Shown here in pieces: positions 33,455 to 43,952 of a stretch of 64,000 nucleotides of DNA; the first letter of the stretch is position 1, and every line of letters begins with the position of its first letter. Source of the stretch: Spongiibacter taiwanensis (GTDB lineage: Bacteria > Pseudomonadota > Gammaproteobacteria > Pseudomonadales > Spongiibacteraceae). The DNA lies in the NCBI RefSeq assembly GCF_023702635.1, contig NZ_CP098455.1:1054001-1118000 (forward strand). Reading direction: 5' to 3'. Under the pieces are notes generated by a model that worked only from the letters and a program-made list of their open reading frames with translations, searched no databases and was not told where the DNA came from. Made by a program: the position numbers and the translations under genes.

Positions 33455-35197
33455 ATGAAGTTCTTTTTATCCAGCGTATTACTCTTATGGGCCAGTGTGA
33501 GTTTTGCCGACCAGCCAGGTCGCAGCGGCGATCCTTTCGGCAATAGCCTCACCGGGACCAGCGATCCCTTCACTGCGGCGGCCCAGGATGACTTTCTGCC
33601 GGTTGAAAAGGCCTACCAATCCCTGCTCGCCTGGGACGAGGACACCCTGCTCATTGAATGGTCCATTGCCGATGGCTACTACCTCTACCAACAGCGTTTT
33701 GCGGTCAGCGCACAAATCGACGGGGAAGCCCTGCCCACGCAAACCGCCTTCGAACCCGGCAAGGTAAAAGACGACCCCTTCTTCGGCACCACCGAGGTTT
33801 ACTACTTCAACACCGCCCTGGCCGTGACCGGCTTGCCGAAAGACGCCCCATTTATTCTTAGCATTCGCTCGCAGGGCTGCGCCGATGCCGGTTTGTGTTA
33901 CCCGCCGCAAACCCAACGCTACCAATATCAGCCAACGTCCCAGGACTTCACCCTACTGACCGACACGCCAGCCAGCAACCAGGCGCCCGCCCCAACCACA
34001 ACAGTCGGCTTTTCTGAGGCCCCTGGCCCGAGCAGCCTGCCCTTTGTGATTTTGCTGGCCCTGCTTGGCGGTGCCATCCTGAACCTGATGCCCTGCGTGT
34101 TTCCGGTGCTCAGCCTCAAAGTGCTCAGCTTTGCCAATGCCCACCACGGTCAAACCGCCTCCCACGGCGCGGTCTACGGCTTGGGTGTGGTGGTGAGCTT
34201 TGTGGCAGTGGCCGGGCTGCTTATCGTGCTTCAGCAGGCAGGCCAGGCAGTGGGCTGGGGGTTTCAGCTGCAACAACCGGGCTTTGTTGCCGCCATGGCC
34301 ACCCTGTTCTTTCTGATGTCACTGAACCTGCTCGGGGTGTTTGAGTTTGCCGGGCGGTGGATGAATGCTGGCAGCGGTCTGAGCCAACAGGGCAATTATA
34401 GCGGCAGCTTTTTTACCGGCGTTCTGGCAACCCTGGTGGCCAGTCCCTGCACCGCCCCGTTCATGGGCAGCGCTCTGGGCTACGCCGCTTCCCAGCCGCC
34501 AGCCACTGCGCTACTGGTGTTTGCCAGCCTCGGCATGGGGATGGCACTGCCGGTGATGATCCTCAGTTTATTTCCCGCCTGGCTGCGCTACCTGCCCAAG
34601 CCCGGCATGTGGATGGAGCGCCTGCGGCAATTTTTATCGTTTCCCCTGCTTGCCTCAGCCATCTGGCTGCTATGGGTGTATGGCCGCCAGTTAGGCGCCA
34701 ACAGCATGGCCACCTTGTTGCTAGCCTGGCTGTTGATCGGTCTGGCGATCTGGCTGTGGAAACTGCGGGGCAGCGCCCGGTTGCTAGGTGTTATCAGTGC
34801 ACTGTGCGCGGGATATCTGGCCTGGCAAGGCGGCCAGGCTTCACCCCAGCCGTCGCAGTCCACGACGGCCTTTGACCCGGCAAGCATCCGCGAGCTGCGT
34901 GCCAGCGGCCAAAATGTCTTTTTGGACGTAACCGCAGACTGGTGCATTACCTGCGCTGCCAATGAGCGCCTTGTACTCAATACCGACGAAATTCAGCAAG
35001 CCTTCGCCCGCAACAACACCCATTACCTGGTCGCCGACTGGACCCGCTATGATCCGGCCATTACCGCCCTGCTGGCCGACTTCCAGCGCAACGGCATTCC
35101 GCTGTATGTCTACTATCCGTCCGACCTCAACGCCGCCCCCGCGATTCTGCCGCAAATTCTCACGAAGGCCGTGGTTTTGAAGCTCTGGCAGGACTAA
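33455..35197 (+). CDS. dsbD: Thiol:disulfide interchange protein DsbD
   Basis: DsbD passes electrons from cytosolic thioredoxin across the inner membrane to periplasmic DsbC, CcmG and related proteins. From ATG 33455 the product is 580 residues: signal peptide (ending VSFA), alpha domain with the Cys pair in QGCADAGLCYPPQ, eight-helix beta domain with MPCVFPVLSLK and SPCTAPFMGS, and a thioredoxin-like gamma domain with ADWCITCAANE. All six redox cysteines are present. Length matches E. coli DsbD (565). It opens the conserved block dsbD-aroQ-accBC. Confidence 0.95.
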   Translation: MKFFLSSVLLLWASVSFADQPGRSGDPFGNSLTGTSDPFTAAAQDDFLPVEKAYQSLLAWDEDTLLIEWSIADGYYLYQQRFAVSAQIDGEALPTQTAFEPGKVKDDPFFGTTEVYYFNTALAVTGLPKDAPFILSIRSQGCADAGLCYPPQTQRYQYQPTSQDFTLLTDTPASNQAPAPTTTVGFSEAPGPSSLPFVILLALLGGAILNLMPCVFPVLSLKVLSFANAHHGQTASHGAVYGLGVVVSFVAVAGLLIVLQQAGQAVGWGFQLQQPGFVAAMATLFFLMSLNLLGVFEFAGRWMNAGSGLSQQGNYSGSFFTGVLATLVASPCTAPFMGSALGYAASQPPATALLVFASLGMGMALPVMILSLFPAWLRYLPKPGMWMERLRQFLSFPLLASAIWLLWVYGRQLGANSMATLLLAWLLIGLAIWLWKLRGSARLLGVISALCAGYLAWQGGQASPQPSQSTTAFDPASIRELRASGQNVFLDVTADWCITCAANERLVLNTDEIQQAFARNNTHYLVADWTRYDPAITALLADFQRNGIPLYVYYPSDLNAAPAILPQILTKAVVLKLWQD

Positions 35198-35377
35198 TCC
35201 AGCGGCCCACAGTGTTATCACCGAAAACACTGCCCTTGGTAAAAATACGGCCATCTCCTGCAAACTTGCAGTAAACAGGTGGCCATCTTTAAATTTTCAC
35301 CTTCACCTGTTGGACTCCCGAAAACAAATCAGGCACAATCCGCCCAGACTTAACCTCTGCACCCAAACGGCACAGTG

Positions 35378-35818
35378 ATGGCTTCGTTTTTAGTATTACA
35401 TGGCCCCAATTTGAACCTGCTCGGCAGTCGCGAGCCAGAGGTGTACGGCAGCGACACCCTCGCCGACATCGACAGCCACTTGCAGCAAATCGCCGTCGAG
35501 AATGGCCACCACCTGCAAAGCCTGCAGAGCAACGCCGAATACGAGCTGATCGAGCGTATCCATCAGGCCCGCCCTGAAGGCATCAACTTTATTATCTTCA
35601 ACCCGGCAGCCTTCACCCACACCAGCATCGCCCTGCGCGACGCCCTGCTCGGGGTGAACATCCCGTTTATCGAAGTGCACCTGTCCAATGTCCACAAGCG
35701 GGACAGCTTCCGGCACCACTCCTATTTTTCAGACATCGCCGAGGCGGTGATCTGTGGCCTGGGCGCAATGGGCTATGAAATGGCCCTGCGCGCCGCCATG
35801 CAAAAACTTCCAAACTGA
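35378..35818 (+). CDS. aroQ: Type II 3-dehydroquinate dehydratase
   Basis: AroQ dehydrates 3-dehydroquinate in the shikimate pathway. The 146-residue product is the dodecameric type II form: [17 protein letters not shown] near the N-terminus (with catalytic Tyr), [33 protein letters not shown] and [21 protein letters not shown] 35378 is preferred to the in-frame GTG just before it. The gene precedes accB by 25 bp, a gene order widespread in gammaproteobacteria. Confidence 0.96.
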   Translation: MASFLVLHGPNLNLLGSREPEVYGSDTLADIDSHLQQIAVENGHHLQSLQSNAEYELIERIHQARPEGINFIIFNPAAFTHTSIALRDALLGVNIPFIEVHLSNVHKRDSFRHHSYFSDIAEAVICGLGAMGYEMALRAAMQKLPN

Positions 35819-35843
35819 CCTTAAAAAAACTAAGAGAGCCACT

Positions 35844-36308
35844 ATGGACATCAGAAAAGTCAAAAAGCTGATTGAATTGCTTGAAGAATCCAACATCGAC
35901 GAGTTGGAGATCAAAGAAGGCGAAGAGTCTGTGCGCATCAGTCGCAACAGCGGCAGTGTGTCCATGCCTGCCCCTCAATACTATGCACAACCCGCACCAG
36001 CCGCGGCACCGGCTCCCGCTGCCAGCGCGCCAGCCCCCGCTGCGGCAGAAGCCCCCGCTGAAAAACCAGTCAGCGGCCACGTGGTGAAATCCCCCATGGT
36101 AGGCACCTTCTACCGCGCGCCGTCGCCCGGCTCCCCGGTCTTTGCCGAAGTCGGCCAGCATGTTAAAGCCGGCGACGTTATCTGTATCGTTGAAGCCATG
36201 AAAATGATGAACCAGATCGAAGCCGACAAGACTGGCGTGATTGAAGCCATTCTTGTCGACGACGCCGAGCCGGTAGAGTTTGATCAACCCCTCATCACCA
36301 TCGTGTAA
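35844..36308 (+). CDS. accB: Acetyl-CoA carboxylase biotin carboxyl carrier protein
   Basis: AccB carries the biotin that shuttles CO2 in malonyl-CoA formation, the first step of fatty acid synthesis. The 154-residue product has an N-terminal helical domain ([20 protein letters not shown]), an Ala/Pro-rich flexible linker (about residues 45-75) and a C-terminal biotinyl domain with Lys120 in EAMKMMN, the biotinylation site, 35 residues from the end. ATG 35844 is chosen over the long upstream frame because AccB families start at MDIRK. Confidence 0.97.
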   Translation: MDIRKVKKLIELLEESNIDELEIKEGEESVRISRNSGSVSMPAPQYYAQPAPAAAPAPAASAPAPAAAEAPAEKPVSGHVVKSPMVGTFYRAPSPGSPVFAEVGQHVKAGDVICIVEAMKMMNQIEADKTGVIEAILVDDAEPVEFDQPLITIV

Positions 36309-36352
36309 GCCCTGCTCACCGCGACTGACTGAATAAAAGGGAAAGATCCAAC

Positions 36353-37693
36353 ATGCTGAAAAAAGTTGTTATCGCAAACCGCGGCGAGATTGCGCTGCGG
36401 GTGCTGCGGGCCTGCAAAGAGCTCGGCATTAAAACCGTGGCAGTGCACTCCACTGCCGACCGGGAACTGATGCATGTGCGCCTGGCCGACGAGTCCGTCT
36501 GCATTGGCCCCGCCCCGTCGCCACAGAGTTACCTCAACATTCCCGCCATCATCAGCGCTGCCGAGGTGACCGATGCCGTGGGCATCCACCCCGGCTATGG
36601 CTTCCTGGCGGAAAACGCTGCCTTTGCCGAGCAGGTGGAAAAAAGCGGCTTTGTCTTTATTGGCCCCAACCCTGACGTAATTCGCATGATGGGTGACAAG
36701 GTGTCGGCCATTAAAGCCATGAAAGAAGCCGGCGTACCGACCGTGCCCGGCTCCGACGGCCCGATTACCACCGATAATGACCGCACTCTGGCGATTGCCA
36801 AGCGCATCGGCTACCCGGTGATCATCAAGGCGGCTGCCGGTGGCGGTGGCCGGGGCATGCGGGTTGTCCACAGCGAAGCGGCTCTGCTCAATGCGGTCTA
36901 CGTCACCCAGTCCGAGGCCAAGGCCGCCTTCGGCGACGATACCGTGTACATTGAAAAATTCCTGGAAAACCCCCGCCACGTTGAAATTCAGGTACTGGCT
37001 GACGGACAAGGCAACGCCATCCACCTGGGTGACCGGGACTGCTCCCTGCAGCGCCGCCACCAAAAGGTGCTGGAAGAGGCGCCCGCACCAGGCATCCCCG
37101 ACGATATTCGCCAGGATGTTGCCATGTCCTGTGTGGAAGCCTGTAAAAAAATCAATTACCGCGGCGCCGGTACCTTCGAGTTTCTTTACGAGAACGGCCA
37201 GTTCTTCTTTATCGAGATGAACACCCGGATTCAGGTAGAACACCCAGTCAGCGAGATGGTGACCGGTGTCGATCTGATTAAGGAACAGCTGAAAATCGCC
37301 GGCGGCGAAAAGCTGTCTCTGACCCAGGACGACATCAAGATCAAGGGCCACGCCTTCGAGTGCCGGATCAACGCCGAAGACCCCAAGACCTTTATGCCCT
37401 GCCCGGGTAAGGTCAAGCACTACCACGCCCCCGGTGGCCTCGGTGTGCGGGTCGACTCCCACCTTTACAGCGGCTACTCGGTACCGCCCAACTACGACTC
37501 GATGATCGCCAAGGTCATCACCTGGGGCGACAATCGCGACATCGCCCTGGCCAGAATGCGCAACGCCCTCGACGAGTTGATTGTGGACGGCATCCGCACC
37601 AACACCGACCTGCAAAAGGATCTGGTGCGAGACGCCGCCTTCAGCAAGGGTGGCGTCAGCATTCACTACCTCGAGAAGAAGCTGAAACTCTAG
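36353..37693 (+). CDS. accC: Biotin carboxylase subunit of acetyl-CoA carboxylase
   Basis: AccC uses ATP and bicarbonate to carboxylate biotin on AccB. The 446-residue product has the biotin carboxylase N-domain ([20 protein letters not shown]), ATP-grasp with the glycine loop [14 protein letters not shown], the EEAPAPG segment and the active-site [10 protein letters not shown]-type [15 protein letters not shown], then the C-terminal domain. It lies 44 bp after accB with a clear RBS; a terminator follows, ending the operon. Confidence 0.97.
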   Translation: MLKKVVIANRGEIALRVLRACKELGIKTVAVHSTADRELMHVRLADESVCIGPAPSPQSYLNIPAIISAAEVTDAVGIHPGYGFLAENAAFAEQVEKSGFVFIGPNPDVIRMMGDKVSAIKAMKEAGVPTVPGSDGPITTDNDRTLAIAKRIGYPVIIKAAAGGGGRGMRVVHSEAALLNAVYVTQSEAKAAFGDDTVYIEKFLENPRHVEIQVLADGQGNAIHLGDRDCSLQRRHQKVLEEAPAPGIPDDIRQDVAMSCVEACKKINYRGAGTFEFLYENGQFFFIEMNTRIQVEHPVSEMVTGVDLIKEQLKIAGGEKLSLTQDDIKIKGHAFECRINAEDPKTFMPCPGKVKHYHAPGGLGVRVDSHLYSGYSVPPNYDSMIAKVITWGDNRDIALARMRNALDELIVDGIRTNTDLQKDLVRDAAFSKGGVSIHYLEKKLKL

Positions 37694-37706
37694 TTTCGCG
37701 AGGATA

Positions 37707-37734
37707 AGGGGGCCATCGAGCCCCCTCTTTTTTT
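37707..37734 (+). terminator. Rho-independent terminator after accC
   Basis: AGGGGGC pairs with GCCCCCT around CATCGA and is followed by a C and seven Ts, 14 bp after the accC stop. Confidence 0.9.
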
Positions 37735-37765
37735 CAGCACCCTACCCCGACTTTAGGATCGCGCC

Positions 37766-38653
37766 ATGACCTGGTTACAGCTGCGCCTCGACGCCGACCC
37801 CGACTCCGCCACCGCACTGGAAGACGCATTGATGGAAATTGGCGCCTCGGCGGTTACCATGGAAGACGATGCCGACCAACCCCTGTACGAACCCCCAAGA
37901 GGGGAGACACCGGTATGGACCCATACCCGGGTGACCGGCCTTTTCCCTGCCGACACCGACATCGCAGCACTGCTCCCGGCACTAGAAGCCTTCTACGGCA
38001 ACGCACTGCCCACGCACCGGGTAGAGATTCTGGAGGACCGGGATTGGATTCGCGAATGGATGGACAGCTATCACCCCCTCCAGTGCGGTGAGCGCCTATG
38101 GGTCTGCCCGAGCTGGCGGGAGCCCGTTGACGCCAATGCGGTGAATATTCTGCTCGACCCCGGACTGGCCTTTGGCACCGGCACCCACCCCACCACTTGG
38201 CTCTGCCTGCAATGGCTCGACAGCCAGGACCTCACAGGCAAAACCGTCATCGATTACGGCTGCGGTTCCGGCATTCTGGGCATCGCCGCATTACTGCTGG
38301 GCGCTGATAGCCTCATCGCCATCGACAACGACCCCCAAGCCCTGTCGGCCACCGCCGATAACGCCCAGCGCAACGGCATCGATCCCGCGCGTTTGCGCTG
38401 CCTTCTGCCCGAACAATTCGACAACAGCGTTCATGCCGACGTGTTGTTGGCCAATATTCTCGCCGCACCACTGCTGCAGCTGGCACCGCGTCTCGCAGGG
38501 CTGGTGAAACCAGGCGCACAGATCTGTTTATCCGGCATTCTCGACAGTCAGGGCGACAGCCTCCAGCAGCACTACGCCAGCTGGTTTGAGCAGATGCAAC
38601 TGACCACTCGCGAGGAATGGGTTAGGATTACCGGCACCAAAGTCGCCCATTGA
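37766..38653 (+). CDS. prmA: Ribosomal protein L11 methyltransferase
   Basis: PrmA trimethylates ribosomal protein L11 using S-adenosylmethionine. The 295-residue product has the N-terminal L11-recognition domain (about 1-100), the linker segment DPGLAFGTGTHPTTWLCLQWL, the SAM-binding motif I VIDYGCGSGILGIAALLLGA, IDNDPQA and motif IV LLANILAAPL. Length equals E. coli PrmA (293). It starts a five-gene plus-strand run with DUF3426, dusB and fis. Confidence 0.95.
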   Translation: MTWLQLRLDADPDSATALEDALMEIGASAVTMEDDADQPLYEPPRGETPVWTHTRVTGLFPADTDIAALLPALEAFYGNALPTHRVEILEDRDWIREWMDSYHPLQCGERLWVCPSWREPVDANAVNILLDPGLAFGTGTHPTTWLCLQWLDSQDLTGKTVIDYGCGSGILGIAALLLGADSLIAIDNDPQALSATADNAQRNGIDPARLRCLLPEQFDNSVHADVLLANILAAPLLQLAPRLAGLVKPGAQICLSGILDSQGDSLQQHYASWFEQMQLTTREEWVRITGTKVAH

Positions 38654-38677
38654 TCCTGCATCAGACCATCGCCTGAT

Positions 38678-39499
38678 ATGACCAACGCCACCACCGCCCA
38701 ATGCCCCGCCTGCGCAACCCGATTTCGGGTGAGCGAAGCACAGCTACAGGCCGCCAGTGCGATTGTGCAATGCGGCCGTTGCCGGCAGATTTTCAATGCC
38801 CTTGACGGCGAGCCCCTGACCGAAACCGACTTTGCCCCTGCCCCCGACACGGGTGAGCAGGGCAGCTTCCACTTCACCGACACCCAAGCGGCAAACCAGC
38901 AGGACGAGGTAGAAGAGCGCGACCCGCTCAGCCTGCTGGACTCACTCAGCACCGTCGGCCACGACTTTGAGCATCACCTTCCCCCCACCAAACCTCGCCG
39001 CTGGCCCTGGATTTTCGCCTGCCTGTTTCCTGTTGCCTTGCTGCTCTGGCAAATTGCCTGGTGGCAAATGCCCGCGCTGCTCGGCGGCCCGTTTGCCAAA
39101 CAAGTGCTGACTTTCTGTGAGCGCTGGCAGATGGAGTGCCGGGCAGCCAACGCCGCCGAGGGCAGCCAGCTGGGCGCCATCAGCGCCAACAAGCTGGTGG
39201 TGCGAAAGCACCCGGAGCGGGACGGAGCCCTGGTCATTGATACGCTACTGGTGAACAACAGCGAGACCAGCAGCGAATTTCCCGCCCTCTACCTGCGCTT
39301 TAGCGATCTCGGCGGTCGCACCCTGGCCAGCCGTATATTTCAACCCAGGGAATACCTGACCGGCGAACTTGGCCGCCTCAGCAACCTCGCCGCCCACCAG
39401 CCCATTCATGTGGTGATGGAGATCCGCGACCCCGGGCCCCAGGCGGTGAATTACCAGCTCGACCTCCTCCCCGGCAAGGGCCAAAATCGCGCCCGATAA
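38678..39499 (+). CDS. Zinc-ribbon/DUF3426 membrane protein
   Basis: The 273-residue product starts with an MJ0042-type zinc ribbon (Cys9-x2-Cys12 and Cys32-x2-Cys35 in AQCPACATRFRV and QCGRCRQIFNA), followed by an acidic linker, one membrane helix (about residues 108-128) and a C-terminal DUF3426 domain in the periplasm. It is found next to prmA in many gammaproteobacteria. The cytosolic zinc ribbon with an outside domain suggests signalling or anchoring, but no role is established. Confidence 0.85.
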   Translation: MTNATTAQCPACATRFRVSEAQLQAASAIVQCGRCRQIFNALDGEPLTETDFAPAPDTGEQGSFHFTDTQAANQQDEVEERDPLSLLDSLSTVGHDFEHHLPPTKPRRWPWIFACLFPVALLLWQIAWWQMPALLGGPFAKQVLTFCERWQMECRAANAAEGSQLGAISANKLVVRKHPERDGALVIDTLLVNNSETSSEFPALYLRFSDLGGRTLASRIFQPREYLTGELGRLSNLAAHQPIHVVMEIRDPGPQAVNYQLDLLPGKGQNRAR

Positions 39500-39599
39500 C
39501 TGGTTATTTTCTGAGCGCAAGTCTTCCGAAGTCGACGCTGAACAAGTATTATAGCGACCCGCTTTTTTCCACTCACCGAACTGCACAGGGCATTGATCC

Positions 39600-40589
39600 A
39601 TGATCAAAATTGGTCCCTACAGCTTGCCCTCTGTCGCCGTTTTGGCGCCGATGGCGGGCACCACGGATCTCCCCTTTCGTCAGTTGTGTCGTGAGTTTGG
39701 TGCGGGTTTGGCCGTCGCCGAGATGTTAATCAGTGACCGCCAGCTGTGGCACACCCGCAAAAGTCATCTGCGCCTGGCCCAGGCCAAAGGTGACATCAAT
39801 GCAGTGCAAATTGCCGGTGCCGACCCCGAGATGATGGCAGACGCCGCCCGCGGCTGTGAGTCGCTGGGTGCCGATATCATTGATATCAATATGGGATGCC
39901 CGGCAAAGAAAGTGTGTAAAAAGGCAGCGGGATCCGCCCTGCTGCAAGACCCCGAGCTGGTGGAGCAGATTTTGCGTGCGGTGGTGTCAGCGGTTAACGT
40001 GCCGGTGACCCTGAAAATCCGCACTGGCGCGTCACCAGACCAGCGAAACGGCGTGGAAATTGCAAAACTCGCCCAGGACTGTGGCATCGCGTCACTGGCA
40101 GTACATGGCCGCACCCGGGCCTGCCGTTTCAAAGGCAGCGCTGAATACGACACCATCGCCACAATAAAGCAGGCCGTCAGCATTCCTGTGCTGGCCAACG
40201 GGGACATCGATTCACCGCAAAAGGCCGCCCAGGTGTTGGCCCAAACCGGTGCCGATGGGGTGATGATCGGTCGTGGTGCCCAGGGGCGCCCCTGGCTGTT
40301 CAGGGAAATCAACGAGTATCTAGCGACGGGCGCCGTCTCGACCCACGTTAGCCTCGAAGAAGTAGAACGCACATTGCTGAGACACCTCAGCGAACTCCAC
40401 CAGTTTTATGGTGAATATCAGGGCCTGCGGATAGCGCGCAAACACTGCGCCTGGTATCTGCAGCACCTCGGCGACTACGCCGAATTTAGAAGTCTGTTTA
40501 ACACCTTAGACTCCGCCCATGGACAACGAGATGCTGTGCAACAGTTTTTTGAACAGCACGCGCAAACCTTACAGGAAGCAGCAGCATGA
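39600..40589 (+). CDS. dusB: tRNA-dihydrouridine synthase B
   Basis: DusB is an FMN enzyme reducing uridine 17 of tRNA. The 329-residue TIM-barrel product has [35 protein letters not shown] with the catalytic Cys in the second position of the KKVCKK loop, [13 protein letters not shown], and [10 protein letters not shown]. Its last codons overlap the fis start by 4 bp. This dusB-fis pairing is conserved in gammaproteobacteria, where Fis synthesis depends on translation through dusB. Confidence 0.95.
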   Translation: MIKIGPYSLPSVAVLAPMAGTTDLPFRQLCREFGAGLAVAEMLISDRQLWHTRKSHLRLAQAKGDINAVQIAGADPEMMADAARGCESLGADIIDINMGCPAKKVCKKAAGSALLQDPELVEQILRAVVSAVNVPVTLKIRTGASPDQRNGVEIAKLAQDCGIASLAVHGRTRACRFKGSAEYDTIATIKQAVSIPVLANGDIDSPQKAAQVLAQTGADGVMIGRGAQGRPWLFREINEYLATGAVSTHVSLEEVERTLLRHLSELHQFYGEYQGLRIARKHCAWYLQHLGDYAEFRSLFNTLDSAHGQRDAVQQFFEQHAQTLQEAAA

Positions 40590-40885
40590 ATTTGAACGCC
40601 ATTGAAACTGTGGTTAACGGCGCCAGCCCCGACTCCGGTAACGATGATCTAGCCAAGGCAAAAACGCTTCGCGATAGCGTCGCCATTGCCCTGAACACTT
40701 ACTTGTCCAGCCTCGACGGTCAGGACGTTTGCGACGTCTACAACATGGTTCTCAGCGAGGTGGAAGCCCCCTTGCTTGAAGAAGTGATGAAATACACGCG
40801 CAACAACCAGACCCGAGCCTCCCAATTACTGGGCTTGAACCGGGGCACACTGCGCAAGAAGCTCAAGCAATACGACCTCCTCTAA
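40586..40885 (+). CDS. fis: DNA-binding protein Fis
   Basis: Fis is a nucleoid-associated DNA-bending protein that activates rRNA and tRNA promoters and modulates supercoiling. The 99-residue product (E. coli 98) has the dimerisation helices followed by the C-terminal helix-turn-helix [21 protein letters not shown] and [15 protein letters not shown]. The start overlaps the dusB stop (ATGA), consistent with translational coupling. Confidence 0.97.
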   Translation: MNLNAIETVVNGASPDSGNDDLAKAKTLRDSVAIALNTYLSSLDGQDVCDVYNMVLSEVEAPLLEEVMKYTRNNQTRASQLLGLNRGTLRKKLKQYDLL

Positions 40886-40938
40886 ATCCCTCGTCGGCGG
40901 ATTTTGACCTCTCAATTTAAAGGGAAAAGCATCAAGGC

Positions 40939-42519
<1,581 letters not shown>

Positions 42520-42532
42520 TACGCAAGAGGCT

Positions 42533-42658
42533 GGACGGGAGACGGGAGACGCTTTTCCTGTGTGCTCCTTTCCCATCTCGACCGACACACAGTAAAGGAG
42601 CTTAAAGACGCCAATGCTGGAACCTTGAGACCGCCCTTGCGTCTCCCGTCTCCCGTCC
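42533..42658. repeat. Perfect 20-bp inverted repeat between purH and purD
   Basis: GGACGGGAGACGGGAGACGC at 42533-42552 is repeated in inverse at 42639-42658, with 86 bp between the arms. Each arm is itself a tandem GAGACGG-type repeat. The structure could form a large stem-loop in the purHD transcript or be a repeat-mobilised sequence. Only one pair is seen in the window. No gene is visible in the spacer. Confidence 0.8.
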
Positions 42659-42674
42659 CGCGTCTAGCATCACT

Positions 42675-43952
42675 ATGAATATCCTCATCATCGGAAACGG
42701 CGGCCGCGAGCACGCCCTGGCCTGGAAAGCCGCCCAATCGCCACAAGTCGACACCGTATTTGTCGCACCCGGCAACGCGGGCACGGCGCTGGACGCTAGC
42801 ATCGAAAATGTCGCCATCGCGGTGAACGATTTCAATGCGTTGGCGGATTTTGCCGAGAACAACAACGTCGGCCTAACCATTGTTGGCCCGGAGGCGCCGT
42901 TGGTTGAGGGTGTGGTCGACTTCTTCCAGGCGCGCAACCTGCCCTGCTTCGGCCCCAGCAAGGGCGCGGCTCAGCTGGAGGGTTCGAAGGCCTTCACCAA
43001 GGATTTTCTTGCGCGTCATCAGATTCCCACCGCGGCCTATCAAAACTTCACCGAGGTGGAGCCTGCCCTTGCCTACCTGCGCGAGCAAGGCGCCCCCATT
43101 GTGGTAAAGGCCGACGGTCTGGCAGCGGGTAAAGGCGTCATCGTCGCCGAAACACTGGCGCAGGCTGAAGACGCCGTGCGCGATATGCTCTCTGGCAACG
43201 CCTTTGGTGACGCCGGATGTCGGGTGGTGATTGAAGAGTTCCTGACCGGCGAAGAAGCCAGCTTTATCGTCATGGTGGATGGCAAAAACATTCTGCCAAT
43301 GGCGACCAGCCAGGACCACAAACGGGTCGGCGATGGCGACACCGGCCCCAACACCGGTGGCATGGGCGCCTACTCCCCCGCACCGGTGGTGACTGATGCC
43401 GTCCATCAGCGGGTCATGGATGAGGTCATCAAACCCACCGTCGAAGGCATGGCCGCGGAAGGCAACGACTACACCGGCTTTCTCTATGCCGGGCTGATGA
43501 TCGACGACAGTGGCGCGCCGAAGGTCATTGAGTACAACTGTCGTTTTGGTGACCCGGAAACCCAGCCGATCATGCTGCGACTGCAGTCCGATCTGGTCGA
43601 ACTGTGCCAGGCGGCCCTGCAAGGTAAGCTGGACAGCGCGAATGCCCAGTGGGATCCGCGCCCCGCAGTCGGTGTGGTCTTGGCGGCCGGCGGCTATCCA
43701 GGCAGCTATCGCAAAGGTGATGAAATTACGGGCATCCCGACCGAGACCGCCGACAGCAAGGTGTTTCACGCTGGCACCTCCCTCGATGACGGCAAGCTGT
43801 GTACCAACGGCGGCCGCGTGTTGTGCGCCACCGCGATGGGCGACACTGTCTCGGGCGCACAACAGCTTGCCTATCAGATTGTCGAGCAGATAAAGTGGCG
43901 CGATGCCTTCTACCGCACCGACATCGCTTACCGCGCCATTGCCAGGGAATAA
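42675..43952 (+). CDS. purD: Phosphoribosylamine-glycine ligase
   Basis: PurD (GARS) joins glycine to phosphoribosylamine with ATP in purine synthesis. The 425-residue product has GNGGREHALAWK at the N-terminus, the ATP-grasp core with KADGLAAGKGVIVAETL and VIEEFLTGEEASF, the GARS signature MATSQDHKRVGDGDTGPNTGGMG-like segment, and EYNCRFGDPETQ. Length equals E. coli PurD (429). The next gene starts within its 3' end. Confidence 0.97.
   Translation: MNILIIGNGGREHALAWKAAQSPQVDTVFVAPGNAGTALDASIENVAIAVNDFNALADFAENNNVGLTIVGPEAPLVEGVVDFFQARNLPCFGPSKGAAQLEGSKAFTKDFLARHQIPTAAYQNFTEVEPALAYLREQGAPIVVKADGLAAGKGVIVAETLAQAEDAVRDMLSGNAFGDAGCRVVIEEFLTGEEASFIVMVDGKNILPMATSQDHKRVGDGDTGPNTGGMGAYSPAPVVTDAVHQRVMDEVIKPTVEGMAAEGNDYTGFLYAGLMIDDSGAPKVIEYNCRFGDPETQPIMLRLQSDLVELCQAALQGKLDSANAQWDPRPAVGVVLAAGGYPGSYRKGDEITGIPTETADSKVFHAGTSLDDGKLCTNGGRVLCATAMGDTVSGAQQLAYQIVEQIKWRDAFYRTDIAYRAIARE

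Noticed and set aside
36284-37666. A 460-codon open frame antisense to accC
   Set aside because: It mirrors accC, whose frame and motifs are complete. Such long antisense frames are common in GC-rich genes with G/C third positions; the translation shows no family pattern.
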